Assembly: GCF_021300615.1 (NCBI RefSeq)
Contig: NZ_JAJTMY010000003.1
Location: 222,848 to 286,847 of the forward strand
Source: Helicobacter anatolicus
GTDB taxonomy: Bacteria > Campylobacterota > Campylobacteria > Campylobacterales > Helicobacteraceae
DNA: 64,000 bases
Reading direction: 5' to 3'
Part shown: in pieces, positions 35,783 through 45,864 of the stretch
How positions within the stretch are numbered: the stretch's first letter is position 1
Layout of the letters: each line of letters begins with the position of its first letter
Notes under the pieces: generated by a model
The model's input: the letters and a program-made list of their open reading frames with translations, nothing else
Databases searched by the model: none
Told to the model about the DNA's origin: nothing
Made by a program: the position numbers and the translations under genes

Positions 35783-36161
35783 TTAATATTACGCAATTTT
35801 CATAAGTAATCATTCTAATCAAAGGATTTAAACTTAAATTAATGAGATAATTCTAATTTGATCTATTTTTTGTCAACTTAATCTCTTTATAAATTCGAAT
35901 AATTTCAGAAAAAATTTGATTTTCATATTTTTGATTATTTTTTAAGAAATGTGAGTAGATAAAATTTTATCCAGATTTTGTAGCACTGCTAAAAGCATTG
36001 TTTTTTTGTTGAGTGATTGTTGAGATTTTTTATTGTATTTGTATTATTTTTTTGTTTTCATGAGGAAAATGTATAAAAATTTTTTTGAACTTGTTTTTAT
36101 TTTTTTGTTTTTAAAATAGGAATTTGTATAATTAAACATTAGTTTGTAATTAGGGAAGAAA
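35783..36161. other. AT-rich region with weak coding relics and the uvrB promoter
   Basis: On the minus strand 35853-35966 reads as a possible C-terminal tail (NNQKYENQIFSEIIRIYKEI), preceded in another frame by MLLAVLQNLDKIL (about 35960-35998). This would fit one frameshifted relic, but chance is not excluded. The rest has long T runs and nothing clear. Confidence 0.3.
36127..36132 (+). promoter_or_regulatory. Probable -10 box for uvrB
   Basis: TATAAT preceded by TTTG (an extended-type context), 29 bases upstream of the uvrB ATG. The -35 region is a T-rich stretch, as is common in this group. Confidence 0.5.
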
Positions 36162-38138
36162 ATGTCAAAATTTATGCTTTATTCTGCTTATGCTCCTGCT
36201 GGAGATCAGGCACAAGCGATTGAAAAATTAACAGATTCTATACAAAAGGGTAATCGGTATCAAACCTTAATTGGTGTTACAGGTAGTGGTAAGACTTTTA
36301 GTATGGCAAACATTATTGCAAAGCTCAATATGCCTACTTTGATTATGAGTCATAATAAAACTCTTTGTGCACAACTTTATAGTGAATTTAAGGGGTTTTT
36401 TCCAAAAAATCATGTAGAGTATTTTATTTCACATTTTGATTATTATCAGCCTGAAGCTTATATTCCACGTAGGGATTTGTTTATCGAAAAAGATTCTAGT
36501 ATTAATGAAGATTTAGAGCGTTTGAGATTGAGTGCTACAACTTCGCTTTTAGCATATGATGATGTGATTGTAGTGGCGAGTGTATCTGCAAATTATGGTC
36601 TTGGAAATCCTGCAGAATATCTTACTATGATTGAAAAAATTGAAGTGGGAGAAAGGCGTAATTATAAAGAATTTTTACTCAAACTTGTAGATATGGGGTA
36701 TAGTAGAAATGATAGTTTTTTTGAAAGGGGAAATTTTCGTGTAAATGGGGAGTGTGTGGATATTTTTCCTGCATATAATGAAATAGAATTTGTGCGTATA
36801 GAGTTTTTTGGCGATGAGGTTGAGAGGATTGCATTGTTTGATAGTATTGAGCGTCAGGAAATAAAAAAAATAGATTCTTATGTGGTGTATGCAGCAAATC
36901 AATTTATTGTGGGTTATGAGCGTCAAAAAATTGCTTTGAAAAATATTGAAGAGGAGTTGCATCAAAGGCTTGCTTTTTATGAAAAAGAAGGTAGAATGAT
37001 TGAACATTCTAGGCTAAAGGGGCGTACAGAGTTTGATTTGGAAATGATGCAGGCAAGTGGAATTTGCAAGGGGATTGAGAATTATGCAAGACATCTTACA
37101 GGAAAAAAAGAGGGGGAGACCCCTTTTTCTTTATTGGACTATTTTGAGCAAAAGAAAAAGCCTTATTTGGTAATTGTAGATGAATCTCATGTTTCTTTAC
37201 CACAATTTGGTGGAATGTATGCGGGTGATAGGAGTAGAAAAGAAGTATTGGTAGAATATGGTTTTAGATTGCCTAGTGCACTAGATAATCGTCCTTTAAA
37301 ATTTGAAGAATTTATCAATAAAGCGCCACATTTTTTATTTGTTTCAGCTACCCCAGCACAAAAAGAATTAGAATTGAGTAATGAAAATATTGCAGAGCAA
37401 ATTATCCGTCCAACAGGGCTTTTGGATCCTGTATATGAGGTAAGGGATAGTGATAATCAAGTGTTAGATTTATTTGATGAAATCAAAAAAGTTGTGGCAA
37501 AGAAGGAGAGGGTGTTGATTACAACATTGACTAAAAAAATGGCAGAAGAATTGAGTAAGTATTATGCGGAGCTGGGACTAAAAATTGAATATATGCATAG
37601 TGAGATTGATGCTATTGAGCGCAATCATTTGATACGAGCATTGCGGCTTGGGGAGTTTGATATTTTGGTGGGGATTAATCTTTTAAGAGAGGGGTTAGAT
37701 TTACCAGAAGTGAGCTTGATTGCGATTATGGATGCAGATAAAGAAGGTTTTTTGCGTAGTGAGACAAGCCTTATTCAAACCATGGGAAGGGCAGCAAGAA
37801 ATGTTAATGGCAAGGTGATTTTTTATGCTAAAAAAATTACACAAAGTATGCAAAAGGCAATGGATATTACAGACTATCGTCGCAAAAAACAACAAGAACA
37901 TAATAAAAAATACAATATTATTCCAAAATCTGTTGCAAGGAATCTTGAAGAGGAGCTAAAGTTAGAATCTAGTGCAAATCTTTATGTAAAACTAGATAAG
38001 AAAAATAAGATTCCAAAGGCTGAGCGTGATAATATTATTAAAGAATTGAATAAAAAAATGTTGGAAGCAGCAAAAAAACTTGATTTTGAAGAAGCAGCAA
38101 GATTGCGTGATGAGATTGCAAGAATTAGAAGCATGTAG
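36162..38138 (+). CDS. uvrB: Excinuclease ABC subunit B
   Basis: Damage-verifying helicase of nucleotide excision repair. The 658 residues show Walker A GVTGSGKT, the beta-hairpin segment [14 protein letters not shown], Walker B IVDESH, helicase motifs [13 protein letters not shown] and [10 protein letters not shown], and a C-terminal UVR motif ([14 protein letters not shown]) that binds UvrC. The ATG follows AGGGAAGAAA. It stands alone; uvrA and uvrC are not in the window. Confidence 0.97.
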   Translation: MSKFMLYSAYAPAGDQAQAIEKLTDSIQKGNRYQTLIGVTGSGKTFSMANIIAKLNMPTLIMSHNKTLCAQLYSEFKGFFPKNHVEYFISHFDYYQPEAYIPRRDLFIEKDSSINEDLERLRLSATTSLLAYDDVIVVASVSANYGLGNPAEYLTMIEKIEVGERRNYKEFLLKLVDMGYSRNDSFFERGNFRVNGECVDIFPAYNEIEFVRIEFFGDEVERIALFDSIERQEIKKIDSYVVYAANQFIVGYERQKIALKNIEEELHQRLAFYEKEGRMIEHSRLKGRTEFDLEMMQASGICKGIENYARHLTGKKEGETPFSLLDYFEQKKKPYLVIVDESHVSLPQFGGMYAGDRSRKEVLVEYGFRLPSALDNRPLKFEEFINKAPHFLFVSATPAQKELELSNENIAEQIIRPTGLLDPVYEVRDSDNQVLDLFDEIKKVVAKKERVLITTLTKKMAEELSKYYAELGLKIEYMHSEIDAIERNHLIRALRLGEFDILVGINLLREGLDLPEVSLIAIMDADKEGFLRSETSLIQTMGRAARNVNGKVIFYAKKITQSMQKAMDITDYRRKKQQEHNKKYNIIPKSVARNLEEELKLESSANLYVKLDKKNKIPKAERDNIIKELNKKMLEAAKKLDFEEAARLRDEIARIRSM

Positions 38139-38331
38139 TAAGATATTTATTATAAATATAAAAAGATAGATAGATTTAAGTAGATTGACTAGAGGTTTTG
38201 TAATATTTGTGTAGAGTGATATAAAAAGGGCTGAATTGCTATGTTTATAAAAGATAGTATAAGCTAGAGAGTGAAAAATATATTGTGGTATTTGTCATAG
38301 AATTATTGTATTTTGATTAGTTTTTTAACTA

Positions 38332-38337
38332 TATAAT
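38332..38337 (+). promoter_or_regulatory. Probable -10 box for the DUF1104 gene
   Basis: TATAAT within AACTATATAATTG, about 55 bases upstream of the start codon, in the 253-base gap after uvrB. The remainder of that gap (38139-38331) shows no gene. Confidence 0.4.
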
Positions 38338-38391
38338 TGTAATAACCATTTTTATTATGGTGATAATTTTAATATTTTTTGGAGGTTTCCA

Positions 38392-38823
38392 TTGATAAAA
38401 ATAATTAGTGTATTGGCGATTTGCGGATTTCTTTTTGGCGCAGATTTTTCTAAAGTCAGCAATGACGATATGGCAAAAATGGCAGGAAAAGTCAATGCCA
38501 AAGATTATGTGGATTATTTTTTAGAATTACAAAAAAGATTTGAAAAAATGACAAAAGATGAGTTGAAGAATTTTCGTAAAGCAATCCATGATTTTAAAGA
38601 AAAAAATCAAGAAAATATGACACTAAAAGAATTGAAAGAAAAAAGAGCAGAGATATTGAAAAATGTTGAAGAAAAAGTAAAAAGTATTAGCAAGGAAGAA
38701 TGCAAAAAAACCAGACTTTGTGATTTATATAAACATTTGCGATCTGACAAGCATGAATGCTTAGTGAAAGAAGAAAAAAAGCATCATAAAAAACATAAAA
38801 AAGAAACAAAACAAGAGCAATAA
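38392..38823 (+). CDS. Secreted DUF1104-like protein with His/Lys-rich tail
   Basis: 143 residues with a signal peptide (KIISVLAICGFLFG, cleavage before ADF). A short helical domain typical of Helicobacter DUF1104 proteins follows: NDDMAKMAGKVNAKDYVDYFLELQKRFEKM, written here in its parts SNDDMAKMAGKV and AKDYVDYFLEL. The start is TTG behind GGAGG with six bases between. Two Cys (KEECKKTRLC) and one further Cys could form a disulfide. The tail KKHHKKHKKE is rich in His and Lys. Function of the family unknown to me; metal binding by the tail is speculation. Confidence 0.7.
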   Translation: MIKIISVLAICGFLFGADFSKVSNDDMAKMAGKVNAKDYVDYFLELQKRFEKMTKDELKNFRKAIHDFKEKNQENMTLKELKEKRAEILKNVEEKVKSISKEECKKTRLCDLYKHLRSDKHECLVKEEKKHHKKHKKETKQEQ

Positions 38824-38932
38824 TTCCTCTTCCTAATTCTTTGAGATTGTGAATCTTACTATATAATTTATACATGGATTTGTTGTTATTTATGACTAAG
38901 ATGATCGATCTCTAAGTATTTAAAGGAAAAAT

Positions 38933-39556
38933 ATGAAAATCACATTAAGACATTATACTCCTCTAGAAGTGTGTTCATTGGCAATTAGGACTTGTTGGCA
39001 AAGCTTTGATAAGAGTGATAATGGCGGTGAAAAAGATTTAGCCTTAATTGATAGGGTGGGCAATAAGAATAAGCATTCTAGCACTTTAGAGCATTTGTAC
39101 TACAATTTTTATATTCAAGGAATTTCTAGGGCTTGTTTGCAAGAATTGGCAAGACATAGAATAAGTAGTTTTAGTGTGAAATCTAGTAGATACACGCTTA
39201 AAGAACTTAGAGAATGTCAAAGTTTTTTACCTATAAATGATGAAAGCAAGAAAAGAGCAAGTAGATTTTTAGTTTTTACAGGTAATGAAATAGTGGATAA
39301 AGAAAGTATAAAAGCATTAGAAAATCTAAGACTAATTTTATTGGAAGGTACTTCAAATGATATTGCAAAATACGCAATGCCAGAAAGTTATAAAACAGAA
39401 TTAGCTTGGAGTATTAATGCTAGAAGCTTGCAAAACTTTTTAGAGCTTAGAAGTAGCAAAGCAGCTTTATGGGAAATTAGAAATCTTGCTCATGCAATTT
39501 ATGAAGCCTTGCCACAAGATCACAGATTTATTTTTGAAGAAAAGATTGCAAAATAA
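38933..39556 (+). CDS. thyX: FAD-dependent thymidylate synthase ThyX
   Basis: Makes dTMP from dUMP using methylene-tetrahydrofolate and reduced FAD. The 207 residues contain the ThyX signature RHRISSFSVKSSRY (RHRxxSxxxxSxRY), the N-terminal STLEHLYYNFYI His and the SLQNFLELR segment that binds substrate. Its stop overlaps the polA start by one base (TAATG), coupling nucleotide supply and polymerase. There is no thyA in the window. Confidence 0.95.
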   Translation: MKITLRHYTPLEVCSLAIRTCWQSFDKSDNGGEKDLALIDRVGNKNKHSSTLEHLYYNFYIQGISRACLQELARHRISSFSVKSSRYTLKELRECQSFLPINDESKKRASRFLVFTGNEIVDKESIKALENLRLILLEGTSNDIAKYAMPESYKTELAWSINARSLQNFLELRSSKAALWEIRNLAHAIYEALPQDHRFIFEEKIAK

Positions 39557-42252
39557 TGTATAAAGTTATTTTAGTCGATACATTTGGTTTTTTGTTTAGA
39601 AGTTTTTTTGCACTTCCACCTTTGAAAAATAAAGAAGGTTTTCCTACAGGTCTTTTAATGGGATTTGCAAATTTATTGATGAAAATGCAAAAAGATGGGG
39701 TTTTGCAACAAGCAATTTTTGCATTAGAAGGTGGGGATAATTTTAGAAAAAAAATTTATCCAGAATACAAAGCTACGCGTCAAGAAGTTCCACAGGATTT
39801 AAAATTACAACTTCCTATTGCAATGGAATGGATTGAAAAAATGGGATTAAAATCTGTAAGTGTTGCAGGATATGAGGCTGATGATGTGATTGCTTCACTA
39901 AGTACTTTAGCAGTAAAAAATGGTTATCAAGTTGAGATTTTTAGTCATGATAAAGATTTATATCAATTAATTAGTGAAAATATTGCATTGTATAATCCTC
40001 TTAAAAAAGTTACTATTAAAAAAGAAGAATGTTTTTTAAAATATGGGTTATATCCAGAGAATTTGATAGATTTTCAGAGTCTATTAGGGGATAAAATAGA
40101 TAATGTCCCAGGTGTCCCTTCTATTGGAGAAAAAACAGCAAAAAAATTACTTGAGCATTTTGGTTCTTTAGATGCAATTTATGAAAATATTGATACTTTA
40201 GAATCTGTGGTTTCTAAAAAGGCTGCAACAAGTCTTAGAGAACATAAAGATTTGGCGTATTTAAGTAGAGAGCTTGTAACTCTTCGTAAAGATGTGTTTG
40301 AGGATTTTGATTTTTTACAACAAGAAGATGATAAAAATCCATTTTTTGCTATTGAAGAAGATTTGGAGCGTTATGAATTCCATCAAATTTTACAAAGAGT
40401 GAGAAAAAAAAATAGTAAAAATAATTTTCGTGCAAAAGGTATAGGTAGTGTTGGAAATTCTGTAATTTCTCAAGATGGATTTATGTGCAATGCGCATTTA
40501 ATTACTAATGAAAAAGAATTATTTGCAATTTTAGATTCTATCCCTAAGAATTGCCTGATTGCCTATGACTGTGAGACAAATTCTTTAGATGCCTTGCATG
40601 CACAAATGGTAGGTTTTAGTTTTTGTTTTGATGGAGTGAATGGATATTATGTGCCTATCATGCATAATTATTTAGGTGTGGGCGAACAATTAAATCCTCA
40701 GAGTGCAAAAAAAGCGATAGAAAAAATTTTTTCATATCCTGTTGTTGGACATAATATCAAATTTGACCTTATGGTTGCACAATCAAATTTCTCTCTTTTT
40801 CCTACAAATCTTATTAAAGATACGATGATTTTGGCATGGCTTTTAGATAGCGCTAGTCTTGTGGGACTTGATGCCTTGATTGAGAGATTCTTTGCAAAAA
40901 AAATGATTGCATATAGCAGTATTGTGCCAAAAGGTAAAACATTTGCAGAGATAGATTTAAAATGTGCAAGTGAGTATGCAGCAGAAGATGCGGTAGCAAC
41001 ATATTGTCTTTATCAAAGATTGCTTCAAGAATTTCAAGCCAAAAATTTACAACATTTATTAACTCTTGCACAAGATTTAGAATTTCCATTTATAAAAGTT
41101 TTGCAAAGCATGGAAATGCAGGGCATAAAAATTGATGTAGAGTGGTTTGAGGAATTGCAAGGGATTTTGGCAGCTAAACTTGTGCAAAAAGAATCTGAAA
41201 TTTTTATGCATGCAAAGCAACAATTTAATATTAATTCTCCCAAAAAATTGTCTGAAATTTTGTTTAATCATTTGCAACTTCGTGCAATAAGACAAGTTAA
41301 AGGTGGATATAGTACAGATGAGCAAACGTTAGAAGAAATCAAAGATTCTCATCCTATTGTGCCTTGTGTAATGGAATACAGAGAACTTTTTAAGCTGAAA
41401 AATACTTATGTTGAGCCTATGTTAAAACTAAGAACTAAAGAAAATAAAATCCACACATCTTTTTTGCAAACAGGTACAACAACAGGAAGGCTAAGTTCAC
41501 ATTCTCCAAATTTACAAAATATTCCTGTGCGGACAGAAATGGGAAAACAAATTCGCAGAGGGTTTGTAGCAGATGATAATAAAAAGCTTTTAAGTGTGGA
41601 TTATTCGCAAATTGAGTTACGCTTTTTGGCACATTTTTCACAGGATAAAGAACTTATTGAGGCATTTCAAAATAATTTAGATGTGCATCTGAAAACTGCA
41701 CAAATGATTTTTGGTGATGAAGCAAAAGAAAAGCGTCATATTGCAAAAACAATTAATTTTGGTTTAATTTATGGAATGGGTGTGCGAAAACTCGCAAAAA
41801 CTCTAAAAATTAAAAATAGTGAGGCTAAAGAATATATTGAGCGTTATTTTGATTCTTTCCCAACAGTAAAAAATTTTTTGAAACAAGAAGAACAAAAAAT
41901 TTTAGAAAATGGCTATGCACAAACACTTTTGGGGCATAGGCGTTATTTTGATTTTGTTAATGCTACAGAATTTATGAAGAGTAATTATTTACGTGAAGGG
42001 ATTAATGCTATTTTCCAAGGTAGTGTGGCAGATCTTATTAAATTATCGATGATTAGAATTCATGAGGCCTTTAAGAATAGCGCGGTAAAAATGCTTTTAC
42101 AAGTACATGATGAGTTGATTTTTGAGGTAAATGAGACAGAAGCACAGAGTGTTGCTAAGCAAATTGAAATTATTATGAATAATATTTATACTCTAAATGT
42201 GCCCTTGAAATGCAGTATTAGTATCGGGGATAGTTGGGAAGCATTGAAATAA
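39556..42252 (+). CDS. polA: DNA polymerase I
   Basis: Fills gaps and removes RNA primers. The 898 residues include a 5' nuclease domain (1 to about 290; YEADDVIASL, SHDKDLYQL, GDKIDNVPGVPSIGEKTA), a 3'-5' exonuclease domain and the family A polymerase (LSVDYSQIELR, KTINFGLIYGMG, QVHDELIFE). The proofreading residues look complete: D338 and E340 (DCETNSLD), N400 and D404 (NIKFDL), Y474 and D478 (YAAEDA). This is notable because H. pylori Pol I has been described as lacking proofreading, from memory. Confidence 0.96.
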   Translation: MYKVILVDTFGFLFRSFFALPPLKNKEGFPTGLLMGFANLLMKMQKDGVLQQAIFALEGGDNFRKKIYPEYKATRQEVPQDLKLQLPIAMEWIEKMGLKSVSVAGYEADDVIASLSTLAVKNGYQVEIFSHDKDLYQLISENIALYNPLKKVTIKKEECFLKYGLYPENLIDFQSLLGDKIDNVPGVPSIGEKTAKKLLEHFGSLDAIYENIDTLESVVSKKAATSLREHKDLAYLSRELVTLRKDVFEDFDFLQQEDDKNPFFAIEEDLERYEFHQILQRVRKKNSKNNFRAKGIGSVGNSVISQDGFMCNAHLITNEKELFAILDSIPKNCLIAYDCETNSLDALHAQMVGFSFCFDGVNGYYVPIMHNYLGVGEQLNPQSAKKAIEKIFSYPVVGHNIKFDLMVAQSNFSLFPTNLIKDTMILAWLLDSASLVGLDALIERFFAKKMIAYSSIVPKGKTFAEIDLKCASEYAAEDAVATYCLYQRLLQEFQAKNLQHLLTLAQDLEFPFIKVLQSMEMQGIKIDVEWFEELQGILAAKLVQKESEIFMHAKQQFNINSPKKLSEILFNHLQLRAIRQVKGGYSTDEQTLEEIKDSHPIVPCVMEYRELFKLKNTYVEPMLKLRTKENKIHTSFLQTGTTTGRLSSHSPNLQNIPVRTEMGKQIRRGFVADDNKKLLSVDYSQIELRFLAHFSQDKELIEAFQNNLDVHLKTAQMIFGDEAKEKRHIAKTINFGLIYGMGVRKLAKTLKIKNSEAKEYIERYFDSFPTVKNFLKQEEQKILENGYAQTLLGHRRYFDFVNATEFMKSNYLREGINAIFQGSVADLIKLSMIRIHEAFKNSAVKMLLQVHDELIFEVNETEAQSVAKQIEIIMNNIYTLNVPLKCSISIGDSWEALK

Positions 42253-42306
42253 TCTTGTGATTTTTATAAAATTTTTGAAAAAACCAAATAAATTTAAGGA
42301 AATAAA

Positions 42307-45300
42307 ATGAGCTATACACATTTACATTTGCATACAGAATATTCTTTATTAGATGGGGCAAATAAGATTAAAAAACTTGCTGCAAGAATCAAAGAATTAG
42401 GTATGAATAGTGTAAGCATGACAGATCATGGCAATATGTTTGGTGCGATTGATTTTTATAAGACGATGATGGAAGAGGGGATTAAGCCTATTATAGGAAT
42501 TGAGACTTATTTGCATAATAATGATGATCTTAGCTCCAAGGAAAGTAGGCAGAGATTCCATCTTTGTTTGTATGCAAAAAATGAAGAAGGCTATAAAAAT
42601 TTAATGTATCTTAGCTCGATGGCATTTATTGAAGGCTTTTATTATTATCCTAGAATCAATAAAAAAATTTTACGCGAGCATAGTGCGGGATTGTTGGCAT
42701 CATCAGCGTGTTTGCAAGGTGAGGTAAGCTGGCATTTAAATCTTAATAGTGATAGGAATAGAAAATTTGGTGCCAAGGGCTATGATATGGCAAAAGAGGT
42801 GGCATTGGAATATCAAGATATTTTTGGGGGCGATTTTTATCTTGAGATTATGCGTCATGGAATCCAAGATCAAAGATATATTGATGAACAATTAATTCGT
42901 CTAAGCAGAGAAACTGGTATTAAACTTATTGCGACAAATGACACACACTATACCAAAAAAGAAGATGCAAAAATTCAAGAAGTGGCAATGTGTGTTGCAA
43001 TGGGAAAAGTGCTTGATGACAAAGATAGATTAAGACATAGCGTGCAAGAATTTTATGTTAAATCCCCAGAAGAAATGCAGAGACTTTTTGCTGATATTCC
43101 TGAAGCATTGAGCAATACGCAAGAGATCGCAGAAAAATGTAATTTAATTATTGATTTGAAAGATGAAAAAACTAATCCTCCCACACCTCCTACATTTGTT
43201 TTTACTAAAGAATATGCAATAAAAGAAGGTCAGGATATTGATAATGATGCGGATTATTTTGCTTATAAAGCAAGAGAGGGGTTAAAAAAGCGTTTAGAGA
43301 TTGTTCCGGAAGAAAAACATCAACTTTATAAAGATCGTCTTGAAGAAGAAATTAATATTATCAATCAAATGAAATTTCCAGGATATATGCTTATTGTTTG
43401 GGATTTTATTAATTTTGCAAAAAAAAATGGTATTCCTGTGGGGCCGGGTAGAGGGAGTGCAGCGGGAAGTTTAGTGGCATTTTGTTTAAATATTACAAAT
43501 ATTGATCCTATGAAATATGATTTGCTTTTTGAGAGATTTCTAAATCCTGAGCGTGTGTCAATGCCTGATATTGATACAGATTTTTGTCAAAGACGCAGGG
43601 GTGAAGTAATTGAATATATGATTGAAAAATATGGAAAATATAATGTAGCACAAGTAATTACATTTGGCAAAATGCTTGCAAAGGGTGTAATTAGAGATGT
43701 GGCAAGGGTGTTAAATATGCCATTAAAAGATGCTGATGCATTTGCCAAACTTATTCCTAATCAACTTGGAATAAAACTTGAAGATGCAATTACTTTGGAG
43801 CCAAAAATACAAGAATTTATTGATAAGACTCCTTTGGCAAAAGAAGTATGGGAATATGCATTGCAGTTGGAAGGTTTTAATCGTAATGCTGGAAAACATG
43901 CTGCTGCTATCGTAATGGATAGTGAAAAAGAGCTTTGGCATAAAACTCCATTGTATAGTAGTGATAAGACAGGTGGTGCAATTGTTACACAATATTCTAT
44001 GAAATATCTTGAACCTGTGGATTTGATTAAATTTGACTTTTTGGGGTTAAAAACTTTGACTGTTGTGCATGATGCCCTAGAGCTTATTAAAAAACGATAT
44101 AAGAAAGAGATTGATTTCTTAAGTATTGATGTAGATGATAAAAAAGTCTATGAGACAATTCAAAGTGGCGATACTTTGGGGATATTTCAGATAGAATCTT
44201 CAATGTTTCAAGGATTAAATAAGAGAATAAAACCCAATAGTTTTGAAGATATTATTGCAATTATTGCTTTGGGACGACCAGGACCTATGGAATCTGGAAT
44301 GGTGGATGATTTTATTAATCGTAAGCATGGTTTAGAGCCTATTGTATATATGTTTGATGCCCTAGAACCAATTTTAAAGCCTACTTATGGGACGATTGTT
44401 TATCAAGAACAAGTTATGCAAATTGTGCAAACAATTGGAGGATTTTCTCTTGGTGGTGCAGATTTGGTAAGACGGGCAATGGGGAAGAAAATCAAAGAGG
44501 AAATGGATCGCTTAAAAAGTACTTTTGCAGAAGGGGCGCAAAAAAATGGTTTTGATAAAACAAAGGCTGAAGAGCTGTGGGAATTGATTGTAAAATTTGC
44601 AGGATATGGGTTTAATAAATCTCATTCAGCGGCATATGCGATGATTACTTTTCAAACTGCATATCTTAAAACTTATTATAAACATGAATTTATGGCTGCA
44701 CTTTTGAGTTCTGAGGCAGATAAAATAGAATCGGTTGCAAAATATATTGAGGAAGTAAGACAAATGGGGATAGAAATTATTCCACCGCATGTAAATATTT
44801 CTGATATAAATTTTGGTGTAGGGGATTTTGAGGAGAATAATCAAAAAATTAAAAAAATTATTTTTGGATTATCTGCGATTAAAGGTGTTGGTGAGGAGCC
44901 TATACAAAATATTATTAGTACGAGGGAAAAGGGCGGAAAGTTTAAAAACTTAGAAGATTTTATTTCAAGGGTGGATTTTTCTAAAATTACTAAGAGGGTT
45001 TTAGAACCTTTAATCAAATCAGGTAGTCTTGATGGCTTAGGGTATAGTAGAGCGTGTATGCTAGAGCATCTTGAAGATATTTGCGCAGAAGGAAGAAGAA
45101 AAGATAAGGCAAAAGAAGGGATGTGTGCGGGTATTTTTGCAGAGCTTGGTGATGAAATACAAGAATCAGCAAAACTTGATTTTCAAGACAGCCCTGAGAG
45201 TGAAATGCGTATTTTGTTAGATTTAGAATATGAGTGCTTGGGGATTTATGTTTCAGGTAGTCCATTAGAAGAGTATAGAGAGCGTATAGAAAAAATTAAA

Positions 45301-45864
45301 GGCTTTGTTCCTAGTGTAAAATTATCTGAAGTGGAGGATGATTCTTATTGTATGATTGTAGGAAAGGTGCTAGATATTGATCGTAAGATGAGTAAACAAA
45401 ATAAACCTTATGCTTATGTAGATATTTTAGATTTGTATGGAAAAATTAAAATTATGTTTTTTGAAAAATATCTTAATGAATTAGAAACCTTTAATCTTGA
45501 GCAGCCCATTGTATTGAAGTGTAAGATTGAACAAGGAGATGAGGGTTATCAAATCCGATTGATAGAACTTTTGAATTTTGAAGATGCACAAAAAGAAAAA
45601 ATCGAGGTTTCTTATAAAGAAAAAAAAGAAAAATCAGGAGATTTTGAGGAGTTTGGTTGTCCTATGATATTGCAACTTCCCACAAATATCGAAAAGCAAA
45701 TTTTTGATACATTAGCTCAGGCTATTGAACGCAATCAAGGAAAAAGAGAGTTTAGAATCTTGATTAAAGATAAAAATGAATCTTATATGTTTTTTAGCGA
45801 TAAAAAAGTAAGCCCTTCTATTAAAGATGAGTTTAAAGAATTAGAATGGGTGGAGTGGGAGTAA
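42307..45864 (+). CDS. dnaE: DNA polymerase III alpha subunit
   Basis: Replicative polymerase. The 1185 residues begin with a PHP domain (THLHLHTEYSLLDGA), then the family C core with GPGRGSAAGSLVAF and catalytic aspartates in MPDIDTDFC, and the HxH2/OB regions (HSAAYAMITFQTAYLK; IVGKVLDIDRKMSK). The ATG follows TTTAAGGAAATAAA. Its stop overlaps the rluB start by one base. Epsilon-like dnaQ, HolB and the initiator DnaA are elsewhere in this window. Confidence 0.97.
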   Translation: MSYTHLHLHTEYSLLDGANKIKKLAARIKELGMNSVSMTDHGNMFGAIDFYKTMMEEGIKPIIGIETYLHNNDDLSSKESRQRFHLCLYAKNEEGYKNLMYLSSMAFIEGFYYYPRINKKILREHSAGLLASSACLQGEVSWHLNLNSDRNRKFGAKGYDMAKEVALEYQDIFGGDFYLEIMRHGIQDQRYIDEQLIRLSRETGIKLIATNDTHYTKKEDAKIQEVAMCVAMGKVLDDKDRLRHSVQEFYVKSPEEMQRLFADIPEALSNTQEIAEKCNLIIDLKDEKTNPPTPPTFVFTKEYAIKEGQDIDNDADYFAYKAREGLKKRLEIVPEEKHQLYKDRLEEEINIINQMKFPGYMLIVWDFINFAKKNGIPVGPGRGSAAGSLVAFCLNITNIDPMKYDLLFERFLNPERVSMPDIDTDFCQRRRGEVIEYMIEKYGKYNVAQVITFGKMLAKGVIRDVARVLNMPLKDADAFAKLIPNQLGIKLEDAITLEPKIQEFIDKTPLAKEVWEYALQLEGFNRNAGKHAAAIVMDSEKELWHKTPLYSSDKTGGAIVTQYSMKYLEPVDLIKFDFLGLKTLTVVHDALELIKKRYKKEIDFLSIDVDDKKVYETIQSGDTLGIFQIESSMFQGLNKRIKPNSFEDIIAIIALGRPGPMESGMVDDFINRKHGLEPIVYMFDALEPILKPTYGTIVYQEQVMQIVQTIGGFSLGGADLVRRAMGKKIKEEMDRLKSTFAEGAQKNGFDKTKAEELWELIVKFAGYGFNKSHSAAYAMITFQTAYLKTYYKHEFMAALLSSEADKIESVAKYIEEVRQMGIEIIPPHVNISDINFGVGDFEENNQKIKKIIFGLSAIKGVGEEPIQNIISTREKGGKFKNLEDFISRVDFSKITKRVLEPLIKSGSLDGLGYSRACMLEHLEDICAEGRRKDKAKEGMCAGIFAELGDEIQESAKLDFQDSPESEMRILLDLEYECLGIYVSGSPLEEYRERIEKIKGFVPSVKLSEVEDDSYCMIVGKVLDIDRKMSKQNKPYAYVDILDLYGKIKIMFFEKYLNELETFNLEQPIVLKCKIEQGDEGYQIRLIELLNFEDAQKEKIEVSYKEKKEKSGDFEEFGCPMILQLPTNIEKQIFDTLAQAIERNQGKREFRILIKDKNESYMFFSDKKVSPSIKDEFKELEWVEWE

